DNA from: Sipunculus nudus
Lineage: Eukaryota; Annelida; Sipuncula; Golfingiida; Sipunculidae
Assembly (NCBI GenBank): GCA_026874595.1
Contig: CM049320.1
Span: 35,312,214-35,376,213, forward strand
Direction of reading: 5' to 3'
DNA: 64,000 nt
Every line of letters begins with the position of its first letter. Within the stretch, counting starts at the first letter, position 1. The translations under genes and the position numbers were made by a program. Below are positions 1 to 9,820 of this stretch, one piece after another. The notes beneath the pieces are model-generated. The model was not told the origin of the DNA. It worked only from the letters and a program-made list of their open reading frames with translations, and searched no databases.

Positions 1-250
1 CTACATCATCCACACCCACAAAGCCCCGAGCGGGCCACTCACCGCACGGATACCAGCAGCAAAGCCGCTGCCCCCACGAACCCGGTCGCGAGCGACATCC
101 CCGAGCAGAATGCGCACCACAACAGAGAGACCCCAACACGAGCAGGGAAACCCAGACCGCCGCCAGAACAACTCCTACCGCGAAGAGCCGGACTTCCTGT
201 AGCTTGGATCGGGCAGGCTGTCTTGGCTTGGTCTTCGGCTGGTCCCCGAG

Positions 251-282
251 CAGTGGGCCTAAAGTTGTCTGTCTGCCCACTG
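251..282. other. Hairpin A in LINE 3' UTR
   Basis: CAGTGGGC (251-258) pairs perfectly with GCCCACTG (275-282) around the loop CTAAAGTTGTCTGTCT. The same hairpin recurs in copy X at 12480-12511 and in copy Y near 15437-15468. Confidence 0.8.
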
Positions 283-420
283 TCAGGGATTCTTGGCTTG
301 TCTTGCTAGTCTTGACTTGGGTTCCGGCTGTCGGGGTGGTCTTGTCTTCTCTTGGCTTGTCCTAGGGCTACCAGTCTTGACTTGTCTTGAGGCTTGGTCT
401 TGGGTCTTGGTCTTGTGGCA

Positions 421-456
421 GGCAGCGGACCTAAAGTTGTCTGTCTGTCCGCTGCC
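421..456. other. Hairpin B in LINE 3' UTR, same loop as hairpin A
   Basis: GGCAGCGGAC (421-430) pairs perfectly with GTCCGCTGCC (447-456) around exactly the loop of hairpin A. The stems differ at two paired positions, and both changes are compensated. Copy X carries it at 12650-12685. Confidence 0.8.
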
Positions 457-476
457 AGGTCGATCAGTGATTGATT

Positions 477-527
477 AGTCCTAAATAGGACTGTTGGGGG
501 GGGGGGGGGGTAGTCCTAAAAAGGACT
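477..527. repeat. AGTCCT palindromes flanking a G run
   Basis: AGTCCTAAATAGGACT (477-492) and AGTCCTAAAAAGGACT (512-527) flank a run of 15 G. In copy Y the G run is nearly absent, so it is a length-variable tract. A third palindrome of this type lies in the LINE 5' UTR at 11828-11843. Confidence 0.75.
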
Positions 528-1481
528 GTTGGGGGTCTTGTCTGGTCTGTCTGGAGCTGTCCCGGTGTAGGTCTGGGTAGTCGTCTTGGAAGTTGCTGTC
601 AGTGGGCGGATGGGGTGTGCGCTCGTCTGGGTGCCCTCTAATCTTCCGCTGGTGGTGTGGGGGGGGCTGCCGCTGGACTTGCGCGTCGGTGTCGGATGCT
701 GCTGTTGGTGGCTGTCAGGGGTAGTAGTTGTCCGTGGTGGGGGTGTGGGGGGGGGGGGGCCGTAGATTTCTTTATAAATTTTATGAGTATCACATGGGAT
801 TTTTTAAGAAAATACCTCATGATCATTTACCCTTATATTGGCCTAAAGGAGATATCTATAGGAGATATCTTTATAGTTAGAAATCTGGGCGGCCGGTGGA
901 CTCTCAGTTTGTACTTTTATGTTAAGTATCACATAAATATCTTTATGAGATATTTATGGTCATGTACTTTTATAGGAAATACTTATAAGAAGTATTTTTA
1001 TATAAGCGCAGACTGAGAGAGGAGGGGGCGGGGGTAGTTGAGGCTAGTGGTGGCATCAGTTTCCATCCACTTGCTAGTGGCCGGCTTCAGTTTCCATGCC
1101 ACTGGTCTGCCGGAGATGCTGTAAATTACTAATAAAATCTGTAATTATATCTTATATATGAGCGTCGGATAACCAGATATTTCGTCGATATTGTGAAAAA
1201 TACAAAAACAAAAGGGTGAAAAACCGGTAAAAATCATAAAAAACGTGGGTTAGTGTGCATGAAAAAATGATGAGTGAGGTGGTGTATTTACATGAATTGT
1301 GCTCTTTTTTTTTTTTTTTTTTTTTTTTATTATTAAAAGTTAGTGGTGTATAAAACAGCATGGTGCATTTTTTGTACATGGGTTTAGTATGGCTCTATTC
1401 TAATTGGGGGTGTATTAGTATTGGTTAGTGGAGCGGTGTTGTGTCGGTGAATATGTATTTCCCAGAGTTGTGTCTTGTTTT

Positions 1482-2050
1482 AATCTCCGGCAATAATAGT
1501 GTCCCGGTTTGGGCACTTTGCCTTCGATTTATGTTATTATTGTTCTTTAATAAAATATTGTGTATTTCTGAGTATTAATTGTTCTGTGTTCCTTGTAGTT
1601 TTTGCTTTTATTTTGTTTGGTTTTTATTTTGTGGAAAGGTAAAACGCGTCTCGACCGAGCCGGCGAATTACTCATCCCATATCAGGTGACGTTAGGTGTG
1701 TTGTTTAATTGAAGATGTTATGAATAAATCTCAGACAATAGTAGTGACCCGGTTTGGGCACTTTGTCTTTGATTTATGTTATTATTGTTCTTTATTAAAA
1801 TATTGTGTATAACTAAGTATTAGTTGTTCTATGTTCCTTGTAGTTTCTGTTTTTATTCTGTTTGGTTTTTATTTTTGTGGAAAGGTAAAACGCGTCTCGA
1901 CCGAGCCTGCGAATTACTCATCCCATATTTGGTGATGTTTGGTGTGTTGTTTAATTGAAGATGTAATGAATAAATCTCAGACAATAGTAGTGACCCGGTT
2001 TGGGCACTTTGTCTTTGATTCATGTTGTTGTGGGTTTTAATAAAGTTTTA
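1482..2050. repeat. 245-bp tandem repeat in LINE 3' UTR, about 2.3 units
   Basis: Units start at 1482, 1727 and 1973, each opening with AATCTC followed by a conserved CCCGGTTTGGGCACTTTG core. The first two units also carry a conserved ACGCGTCTCGACCGAGCC block. The same array is in copy X (from about 13718) and copy Y (from about 16660), where a long T-rich expansion (17049-17101) interrupts one unit. AATAAA motifs occur on the strand opposite to the LINE sense strand. Confidence 0.8.
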
Positions 2051-2512
2051 GCTTAATATAAGGATGTTGTTTTGTTGTTTTTAAGGTGTTTGGGAGGTTG
2101 TATTTTACTAAACTGGTAAGTGATTGTTTTTGGGCGGGGGCGGTTTGCGCTCTTTTATGTGCTTTCTAATTTTTGTGTTTGTACTGGGAGGGGGGGGGGG
2201 GGGACGAGTGTAGTGAGGTTTGTTTACTGTGAGAGTTCCTTTATTGTGTTTTTTGTTCGTGTGTGGTTTTTCTTTGTTGTCATGTCGGGGCGAGTGCTTT
2301 TTTTTTATTTTTGAGTGTGGGTTTTATTATTGTTTTGCTAGGAAATGGGTGGTTTTTGTGGTTTGTTTTTATTGTTATGTTGTTTGGGAGTCGGTTTGGT
2401 CGGGGGGCGGGGCTGACATGTTAATTAGGGGATGCCAGCTGCAGGGGAGTGCAGGTATTGCGTTCCTCTGCAGCTAGGATCCGATGATTAATTGATGGTC
2501 GGGTTGTTTTTG

Positions 2513-3349
2513 ACCCACAAGGTCAAGGTCGTCTTCTCAGACAAACAACTGGCAGATCAAGCACTACAACATGGTCTTCAGGCCGGATTCAAGACGTACC
2601 GCACAGAACCATACAAGTCCATTGATATCCCCTTTTGTGGCCGCTGCCTCAATTGGGGACATGCCAGCCGTGAATGTACCAACCCCCCACGATGCTATCG
2701 CTGCGGAGACCCAGACCACTCAGCCAAGTCGTGTACTGAAACTGCCCGAAAATGTGCCAACTGTGGAGGAGAGCACACCACCGCCTACAAGGGGTGTCCA
2801 GTCTTCAAACAGTATAAGATCAAGTGTCAGCAAAAGTTTACCCAAGTCACCACACCCGGCCCAGATACAGCTACCATACCAGTACCCATGGAGACAGAAT
2901 CAACTGTGACCAAAACAAGCACTGCTACACAGACTGAACCAGAATTACCACCACCCACACCAGAATTAGCTGATGTATCTACACTAGCACTTAGCATGAG
3001 TCCAATACAGACGTTATATCTGGCAGCGGCTTCCGTTCTACACCATGGTTGGGATGACCACGACAAATCGGTGATCGAGAAAGACTTCATACTTACGGCC
3101 AATTTCATCATGAACATACCGCAACTAGAAAAAAACAAGTTCATTCTACAACTCCAAGTACTATGCCCCATAGTGAGAGCCTGTATACAAGCCGTACTGA
3201 ATGGACAAAGTCAAAAATACGAAAAACTTCACCAAGACATACAAGAAATTTTAATAGACATAAATGAGTACACCACTGATGTCATTCAACTAGACTCTGA
3301 ACCAACAATAACAGAAGATTCCTCAAGTGACGAAAACAGTACCGAATAA
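2513..3349 (+). pseudogene. 5'-truncated gag ORF of element E2
   Basis: This is the C-terminal two thirds (about residues 139-416) of the E1 gag protein, including all three zinc knuckles and the acidic C-terminus. The frame is open into the flanking LINE DNA by chance, so an ORF caller would start upstream at 2492. Differences from E1 are few, such as ENDKFIL-like changes near the middle and one Glu/Asp exchange near the end. It has no start codon of its own and is a dead fragment. Confidence 0.85.
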
Positions 3350-3454
3350 AGAGGCCCGAATACCAACAAAACATTCTTTCACGACCACCAGCAGTTAAAT
3401 AATAGAAATCGGCTCCCGAATAAGAAGAAAGAAAACATCCATTGAAGTATCTCC

Positions 3455-3540
3455 AATGCAATGCATCAAGTATTTACGTCCTCAGACAATCACAGTTGAG
3501 AAGGTCAAAGACCTTCGCCCTGGCTGTCTCTTTAGACGCT
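3455..3540 (-). other. Conserved 3' terminal RNA domain of E1
   Basis: The sense strand has GTCTAAAGAGAC (plus-strand 3526-3537), then CCAGGGC, then a hairpin GAAGGTC-TTT-GACCTTC, then TCAAC and TTGTCT, and ends in the GCATT tail. The same order is found at the 3' ends of E2, G1 and the LINE copies X and Y. Confidence 0.75.
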
Positions 3541-3882
3541 CCAGATATATCTGGAGAACCCGCGATGTTCTTCAGGGTGTTTTAAGTTCATTCTGCCGCT
3601 GGAGCTGATGACAGTGACGTTCAGTGTAGATTCTGTAAACTGCAGACCTAGGTGGATCGTAACTGCACTGGTATTTCAGGTTGAATCTGTTATAGTTTAA
3701 ATGTCTCTGGGGGTGGATCGCTGCTGCACTGTAGTGATCTTCGCGGTCTGCAGATGTTATGTTGGTCACGCATGCCTGGAGATACTTCAATGGATGTTTT
3801 ATTTCTTCTTATTCGGGAGCCGATTTCTATTATTTAACTGCTGGTGGTCGTGAAAGAATGTTTTGTTGGTATTCGGGCCTCT

Positions 3883-5133
3883 TTATTCGGTACTGTTTTC
3901 GTCACTTGAGGATTCTTCTGTTATTGTTGGTTCAGAGTCTAGTTGAATGACATCAGTGGTGTACTCATTTATGTCTATTAAAATTTCTTGTATGTCTTGG
4001 TGAAGTTTTTCGTATTTTTGACTTTGTCCATTCAGTACGGCTTGTATACAGGCTCTCACTATGGGGCATAGTACTTGGAGTTGTTGAATGAACATGTTTT
4101 TTTCTAGTTGCGGTATGTTCATGATGAAATTGGCCGTAAGTATGAAGTCTTTCTCGATCACCGATTTGTCGTGGTCATCCCAACCATGGTGTAGAACGGA
4201 AGCCGCTGCCAGATATAACGTCTGTATTGGACTCATGCTAAGTGCTAGTGTAGATACATCAGCTAATTCTGGTGTGGGTGGTGGTAACTCTGGTTCAGTC
4301 TGTGTAGCAGTGCTTGTTTTGGTCACAGTTGATTCTGTCTCCATGGGTACTGGTATGGTAGCTGTATCTGGGCCGGGTGTGGTGACTTGGGTAAACTTTT
4401 GCTGACACTTGATCTTATACTGTTTGAAGACTGGACACCCCTTGTAGGCGGTGGTGTGCTCTCCTCCACAGTTGGCACATTTTCGGGCAGTTTCAGTACA
4501 CGACTTGGCTGAGTGGTCTGGGTCTCCGCAGCGATAGCATCGTGGGGGGTTGGTACATTCACGGCTGGCATGTCCCCAATTGAGGCAGCGGCCACAAAAG
4601 GGGATATCAATGGACTTGTATGGTTCTGTGCGGTACGTCTTGAATCCGGCCTGAAGACCATGTTGTAGTGCTTGATCTGCCAGTTGTTTGTCTGAGAAGA
4701 CGACCTTGACCTTGTGGGTTGGCTTTCGGGTGGCGGCACTCTGCATGCGGATAACGGCTACTGTAGGCGTAGTCTCTGCAATAAGGGCTTGTAGTTCTGA
4801 CACATCAGTCTCTGGGTTGACCCCCTTCAGAATGACCGGGAATTCTTGTGGACGCTGTGTATTAGCTCTCTTGGTTTTTGTCTCTCTGTGAGCTGTTTGA
4901 TGAATACGGGTTACAGTCTTGAAGGCTGGTACTGCTCTCCACTCCTTTACGTCCCTGATTCTGGCGCCATGTTGTGGTTGTTCAGGATAGACATAAAGTC
5001 TATCTCTTGACTTGGTTGCTTTGTTAAATTTCACATCCGGAAAAGCTGACCGGAGGGCTCTGTATAGTTGAACATGATCCTGGAGAAGTCTTGGGGGAAC
5101 CCCCTCGACAAAGAAACCTACTGGCGAAGCCAT
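3883..5133 (-). CDS. Gag-like protein of element E1 (416 aa)
   Basis: The ORF starts at ATG 5133-5131; an upstream GTG in the same frame is not needed. Residues 95-175 match the RRM/PRE_C2HC-like part of the LINE ORF1. Three zinc knuckles follow: C180-C183-H188-C193, C199-C202-H207-C212 and C219-C222-H226-C233, the last with the same CX2CX3HX6C spacing as the LINE ORF1. The N-terminal 95 residues are a separate module shared with G1 (SPxxGxxVxGxPP start, then a VQLYRxLxxAFPD motif). The C-terminal 170 residues are helical and end acidic and Ser-rich. The expected role is RNA binding and RNP formation for its own transcript, with reverse transcriptase supplied in trans. The frame is intact. 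Confidence 0.85.
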   Translation of the reverse strand: MASPVGFFVEGVPPRLLQDHVQLYRALRSAFPDVKFNKATKSRDRLYVYPEQPQHGARIRDVKEWRAVPAFKTVTRIHQTAHRETKTKRANTQRPQEFPVILKGVNPETDVSELQALIAETTPTVAVIRMQSAATRKPTHKVKVVFSDKQLADQALQHGLQAGFKTYRTEPYKSIDIPFCGRCLNWGHASRECTNPPRCYRCGDPDHSAKSCTETARKCANCGGEHTTAYKGCPVFKQYKIKCQQKFTQVTTPGPDTATIPVPMETESTVTKTSTATQTEPELPPPTPELADVSTLALSMSPIQTLYLAAASVLHHGWDDHDKSVIEKDFILTANFIMNIPQLEKNMFIQQLQVLCPIVRACIQAVLNGQSQKYEKLHQDIQEILIDINEYTTDVIQLDSEPTITEESSSDENSTE

Positions 5134-5461
5134 AACGGTTATAGCTAGAAGTGACAACACGCTTAGTTTCAGGACAGGTCCTTACTCCTTGAACGCTAAC
5201 TCACGACGTTGAAGTATCTCCAGGCATGCGTGACCAACATAACATCTGCAGACCGCGAAGATCACTACAGTGCAGCAGCGATCCACCCCCAGAGACATTT
5301 AAACTATAACAGATTCAACCTGAAATACCAGTGCAGCTACGATCCACCTAGGTCTGCAGTTTACAGAATCTACACTGAACGTCACTGTCATCAGCTCCAG
5401 CGGCAGAATGAGCTTAAAACACCCTGAAGAACATCGCGGGTTCTCCAGATATATCTGGAGC

Positions 5462-5547
5462 GTCTAAAGAGACAGCCAGGGCGAAGGTCTCTGACCTTCT
5501 CAACTGTGATTGTCTGAGGACGTAAATACTTGATGCATTGCATTGCA
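5462..5547 (+). other. Conserved 3' terminal RNA domain of E2
   Basis: This is the same domain on the plus strand: GTCTAAAGAGAC at 5462-5473, hairpin GAAGGTC-TCT-GACCTTC, TCAAC, TTGTCT, then a tail of about three GCATT units. The tail is one unit longer than in E1. Confidence 0.75.
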
Positions 5548-6946
5548 TTTTTCTATTTTTCTAGGCCTAATATTTTTAGAGATACTTATTTATTTTCGTC
5601 AAAATTTCGTGGGGTTTTTGTATGGATAAAGTTTTTTGGGTTCCGTAAATTTCGAGTTTCTATTATTATTTCAAGTATGTTTATTTCGTTCCTAAATTTT
5701 GTACGGGCCGTAGTTTGATGAAAAGTTTGTATGTAAGGGTGGGGCGTATTTGGGGGTCGTGGGTCATTGAGAGTAGGTCGCGGCCCCGACCTAGTGCCAT
5801 GGCTTGACCTGTTGGTTGATTATTGGGTTTTGTAGTATGTAAAACAGGGGATGCCAGCTGCAGCGGGGTAAGTTGTGTTCCCGCCACAGCAGGGATCCGA
5901 TGTTTGATTGATGGTCTGGGTGTTTTTTCTAATTTTCTGGGCCTGATATTTCTTATGATTTTTATTATTTTTCGATGTAATTCCGTGAAACTCGGGAATG
6001 GATAAAGTTTAGTGTGTCCTGTTAATTTTGGGTTTCTATTACTATTTTAAGTGCGTTAATTTTGTTCCTGAAATTTGTACGGGCCGATGTTCAGTAACTA
6101 ATTTGTGTTGAGGGATGGGATGTCTTAGGGGTCAATTAATGTAGGTCGCGGCCCCGGCCTAGTGCCTTGGCCTGACCTGTTAATTGATGCTTAATGGGTG
6201 TTGTATACCAAACAGGGGATGCCAGCTGCAGCGGGATAAGCATTGTTCCCGCCGCAGCTAGGATCCGATGCTTAGTTGATGGTCGGGCCGGTTTTTACTG
6301 ATTTTGGCATTAATTTTTTTTTTTTTTTTTTTTCCAAAATTTCTATTTTTATTTGCCGAAACTTCTTAATGTTTAAGTCTAGGGCGGGTTCTGTGGGTTT
6401 TGAGGGAATTGGGGTTGTATTTTATTTTCTAGTTTGTTAATTTGGTTGCTAAAGTTGGTACGGGGCGTTGTTTTGCTTATAAATTTTTGGAAGGCCGGGG
6501 AGTGATTTTTCTTTAGTTTTGATCCTTATGTAAACTCGTTAATATTTGGTTTTTAATTTTGAAATTTGGGGGAGTGGAAGATTTTAGAAAGTTCTTTAGT
6601 TTTTCGCTATTATTTTGGGATTTGGGGAATAATAGGTTGGTTTATTTTGGGGGTGAAATGGATACGGGCCTTAGTTGTGCTAATTGATTGTGGAGACCTT
6701 GTATGCAAATTAGGGGATGCCAGCTGCAGGGGTCTAATTTACCTCTGCAGATTCGATCCCCCTATTGCTCGAAGGTCGGGGTGTGTTGAATGGAGGTCAG
6801 GTCGGTTTACAGGTGCGGGGTCGCGACCCATATTGCTGACCTCTTGTTTTTGTGAGTGTTGGGTTCTTGTGTTGTGTGTATCCGTTGAAAAAGGCTTGTT
6901 GGATGTTTAATGTATAGTTTATTTATTTTATTAATTATTTACTTTG

Positions 6947-9820
6947 TTATTGTTGATTTTGTCCTTCTAGAATGTAATCTAGAGGGGACTTTATTTTTAT
7001 GTTGTTTTTAGGTTGTGTGTAATCGTGTTGATATTTAAGTAATTTTATTGTGTCCAGTTCTTTTATTCTTTCATAGGAGTTTGTTGCTTGTTCTTTTAGA
7101 TATTCAGTGATTTTGGGGGTGTTTGTTTTTTCTCTTAATTCGTCTGTTTTTCTTAGTTTGTGTGTTCTGAGAATGGCTCTTAGTGCTTTATTTTGTGTGA
7201 TTTCTAGTTTATTTAACATTGTTTTTCCTGCGCCTAGAAACGCGATGGACCCATATGTGCCTATTGGGCGGATCCATTGCTTGTACAGGTAGCTGGCCGT
7301 TTCTGCTTTCGGTCCGTCATGTTTGTAGCACAGAGCTTTTAGAATATTTACTCTGTTCCACATTCTCTGGATTATGTTTTCTATGTGTGGTTTCCAGGTG
7401 GCTCTTGAGTCGAATGTTACACCTAGAAATTTTGCCTCTTTGTGTTCTTTGAGGTCCTCACCTAATAATTCTAGGGGCTCGAAATATTTGGGTTTTTTTG
7501 CTTTCGTGAATAGAACAGTTTGTGTTTTTGAGGGGTTTAAGCGGACTCTCCAGTCGTCGCACCAGTTTTCTATTCTTTGTAATTGGGCCTGTACTTTATT
7601 TCTGGAGTATTTTGGGTTCGTGTCGGTCGACCAGATGGCGATGTCATCAGCGTATTGTGATACGCATAGTTGTTGTCCTGATTTGGGGATGTCATTTACA
7701 TACATTATGTATAGTAGAGGGCTGAGAACAGAGCCCTGGGGGGTCCCTGCTTTAAGTGTTACTTCCTGTGATAGGGTCCCTTTAACTTTTACTCTAAGTG
7801 TCCTGTTGTGTAAAAATGATGAAATTAGTCTGATTATTTTATTCGGTAGATGGGATTTCATTATTTTGTATCTGACTCCGTCTGACCAGACGGAGTCAAA
7901 AGCCTTTTCCACATCGAGGAATGTGGCCAGAGTATATTGACTCCGTTTAAAGCCTGTGGTTATTGATTGGCTAAGTCGGAGGATGTGGTCGGTGGTAGAT
8001 CTGCCCGCTCTGAACCCGGACTGATCTTGATTAAAAAATGGGCCCCCCAATTCGGGAGGTCGGTTGTCCAAAAACGTGGTTATTCTATTTTTTAGGATTT
8101 TTTCAAATAATTTTCCTATACAGGGGAGTAAGCTGATAGGCCTGAAATTTGTTGGTTTGTCTTGTGTTTTGCCAGGTTTTGGAATCATTGTTACTACGGC
8201 TTTTTTCCAATCGTCTGGGAAGTATCCCCAGTTAATGCATAGTGTGTATAATTTCGCTATTCTTTCTAAACAGGTGTCGGGGAGTTTTTTTAATATTACG
8301 TAGTTAATGTTGTCTGCGCCTGGGGCTGATTTTCCCTTGGCTGTTTTAAGTGCGCGTTTTATTTCAATTAGCGCAACGGGCCTGACTGCGGGATTATTAT
8401 CATCTGTTTCATTTATTTGTGTTTGTAATGGTTTGAATAAAATCGGGTTGCTTTCTATAGTTTCAGTTACTGTATCATAGAGTTCTTCATTAAAGTCTTC
8501 ATCTTCTGGTGTTGTGTGTATTTTTTCCAGTGTGTTCGCGAATAAATCTGCTTTGCTTTGTGGGGTTTCGGCTACAGAGCCGTCGGGTTTTAACAGTGGT
8601 TGGGATTGCCCTGTGCTGGGATTTGTTCTTGTGTTTGAATATTGTTTGAATTTGTTCCAGAATTGTTTTGTGTTTGTTTTATCATCTAAGCTATTTATGT
8701 AATCTGTCCATTGTGTGCGTTTTTGTTCTAGGATAGCTTTTTGTGTTAGTTTATTTATTCTGTTATATAAGTGGTTCGCTTCGGCCGTGCGGGCCCGTTT
8801 TTGATAATTTCGGACTCGGCGACGGAGTTTTACAAGCTCCCTGATTCTGGGCGTGAAGTGCCACCAATTTCTATTTTTATTTGTTTTTTCGGGCGCTACT
8901 ATATTAATAGCTTCGGTGATGGACTGGGTCATCTCGTATGTCAGGTTATCGATCTGGAGGTGGGTAATAACATCCGCCTCGTCAGGATCGGTCATTTTTT
9001 CGTCCGTGTATTTTTGGAATTTTCCCCAGTCTGCGTTTTTCAGGTCTCTGAATTTTTTGGGGGGCGCGACCTGTGGTGCCCAGTTTATATCTAAATGGAT
9101 TGGGAGATGATCTGAACCTATATCCTCTCCCACATAATATTCAGAACTTAAAGCTACTTCTGGCGTGGCTAGAGCAAGATCTAGTATATTCCACGCTCCG
9201 TTTGCGGTGTTGAAGTAAGTCGGGTTTTCGTCATTTAGTAATATTAAGTTACCGTCTGAGAGTTCATTCATTAATATTCTCCCAGACTCGTTTGTGTATC
9301 GCGCGCCGTAATTTTCATGAGGAGCGTTCAGGTCTCCGAGGATTATGTAGTTTTTACTGTTATTTCTGATTTTTTTTAATATTTGCGGTTGTAATTTGTT
9401 TTGTGGCGGGTTGTAATAAACTATTATATCTAGGGGGGAGGTTGTGTTTTGTTCGTTGTTTATGCGCACGGAGAGGGCTTCTGCTTTAAAATGCCCGAAC
9501 CATTTGTTTAAAGTGTAGTTTAGTTGTCTATCTATACAAATGGCCGTGCCCCCTCCGGCTCCTGTTTTTCTGTCTGCTCTGATTAAGTCATAGGGTCCCA
9601 TCGAGAAATGGGTACCTGGTTTGAGTTTTGTTTCTGTTATCAGAGCAATTTGTATGTTGTTTCTTGTTAAATAATTTAATAAACTTTGTTTTTTGGTGGT
9701 GAGACTGTTTGTGTTAATGTGAATGATCTTGAGTTTGTCGTTTGGGGTGTTAGTTGGGGGGCTAGTGTTATCTATATTATTATTTACAATATTGAATGCT
9801 ATTTTTTTGGGTTGTTTCAA
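6947..9820 (-). CDS. LINE ORF2, APE endonuclease and reverse transcriptase (about 957 codons)
   Basis: ORF2 provides target nicking and target-primed reverse transcription. Numbering from the overlapping TTG, the AP-endonuclease domain fills residues about 30-250, with H34/N36, E63 in TETK, GDLN at 162-165 and SDH at 236-238. The reverse transcriptase has FRPISLL from 559, FLDVEKAFD at 634-642, GTPQGSVLSP at 692-701 and YADD at 723-726. No RNase H region follows; the protein ends about 230 residues after YADD. No ATG opens the frame: the first Met is residue 74, inside the endonuclease and past H34 and E63. Translation therefore needs a -1 shift, a non-AUG restart at TTGA, or an ancestral ATGA that mutated. 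The rest of the frame is intact, so this copy is young. Confidence 0.9.
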   Translation of the reverse strand: MKQPKKIAFNIVNNNIDNTSPPTNTPNDKLKIIHINTNSLTTKKQSLLNYLTRNNIQIALITETKLKPGTHFSMGPYDLIRADRKTGAGGGTAICIDRQLNYTLNKWFGHFKAEALSVRINNEQNTTSPLDIIVYYNPPQNKLQPQILKKIRNNSKNYIILGDLNAPHENYGARYTNESGRILMNELSDGNLILLNDENPTYFNTANGAWNILDLALATPEVALSSEYYVGEDIGSDHLPIHLDINWAPQVAPPKKFRDLKNADWGKFQKYTDEKMTDPDEADVITHLQIDNLTYEMTQSITEAINIVAPEKTNKNRNWWHFTPRIRELVKLRRRVRNYQKRARTAEANHLYNRINKLTQKAILEQKRTQWTDYINSLDDKTNTKQFWNKFKQYSNTRTNPSTGQSQPLLKPDGSVAETPQSKADLFANTLEKIHTTPEDEDFNEELYDTVTETIESNPILFKPLQTQINETDDNNPAVRPVALIEIKRALKTAKGKSAPGADNINYVILKKLPDTCLERIAKLYTLCINWGYFPDDWKKAVVTMIPKPGKTQDKPTNFRPISLLPCIGKLFEKILKNRITTFLDNRPPELGGPFFNQDQSGFRAGRSTTDHILRLSQSITTGFKRSQYTLATFLDVEKAFDSVWSDGVRYKIMKSHLPNKIIRLISSFLHNRTLRVKVKGTLSQEVTLKAGTPQGSVLSPLLYIMYVNDIPKSGQQLCVSQYADDIAIWSTDTNPKYSRNKVQAQLQRIENWCDDWRVRLNPSKTQTVLFTKAKKPKYFEPLELLGEDLKEHKEAKFLGVTFDSRATWKPHIENIIQRMWNRVNILKALCYKHDGPKAETASYLYKQWIRPIGTYGSIAFLGAGKTMLNKLEITQNKALRAILRTHKLRKTDELREKTNTPKITEYLKEQATNSYERIKELDTIKLLKYQHDYTQPKNNIKIKSPLDYILEGQNQQ

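Larger units (their letters stand above)
3455..5208 (-). mobile_element. Full-length gag-only retroelement E1 (1754 bp)
   Basis: E1 is inserted in the minus orientation into the 3' UTR of E2 and is flanked by a 13-bp duplication TTGAAGTATCTCC (3442-3454 and 5209-5221). That is the signature of target-primed reverse transcription. The apparent 330-bp terminal inverted repeats around it are only the 3' UTRs of E1 and E2 lying head to head. The sense strand begins GTCGTGAGTTAGCG, has a GGACCTG motif at +27, a 75-base 5' UTR, one ORF, a 428-base 3' UTR and a tail ending TGCATTGCATT. No reverse transcriptase is present. Confidence 0.9.
2513..5547 (+). mobile_element. Gag-only element E2 (plus strand, 5'-truncated, split by E1)
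   Basis: E2 lies in the plus orientation within a T run of monomer 1 of the LINE 3' UTR. It starts abruptly inside the gag frame at 2513, runs through the stop at 3349 and 3' UTR to 3454, is split by E1, and resumes at 5222 to end in a GCATT tail near 5547. The target duplication can only be a few T. Where E1 and E2 overlap they differ by very few residues, so both insertions are recent. Confidence 0.85.
2412..6905. repeat. Four diverged tandem monomers with GCAGCT hairpins (interrupted by E2/E1)
   Basis: Each monomer contains GATGCCAGCTGCAG, a hairpin, GATCC or GATCCGATG, a GGTCGGG block, an AT-rich stretch, TACGGGCC, and in most a GTAGGTCGCGGCCCC and GACCTGTT block. Hairpins lie at 2437-2475 (17 pairs including three wobbles), 5856-5891, 6224-6259 and 6722-6752. 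Monomer 1 is split by the insertion at 2513-5547. Copies X and Y carry the same monomers at about 14650-15009, 17640-18365 and 20209-20905. Confidence 0.75.
1..6946 (-). other. Long structured 3' UTR of LINE copy 1
   Basis: Between the ORF2 stop and the 3' tail there are about 4.1 kb of noncoding DNA, not counting the inserted element at 2513-5547. In plus coordinates it holds a GC-rich stretch with two same-loop hairpins (1-460), AGTCCT palindromes and a G run (477-527), another G run near 740-758, a T run near 1307-1328, 2.3 units of a 245-bp repeat (1482-2050), a G run near 2189-2203 and four diverged monomers each with a GCAGCT hairpin (about 2412-6905). The short plus-strand ORFs here are not conserved between copies and look noncoding. 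Confidence 0.8.

Noticed and set aside
3455-5547. A DNA transposon with about 330-bp terminal inverted repeats and a gag-like ORF
   Set aside because: The inverted repeats are the 3' UTRs of two gag-only elements inserted head to head; the 13-bp duplication around E1 shows the nesting.
7107-9110. Plus-strand ORFs across the LINE coding region, for example 7374-7940
   Set aside because: Shadows of ORF2 on the opposite strand; they recur in copy X only because ORF2 does.
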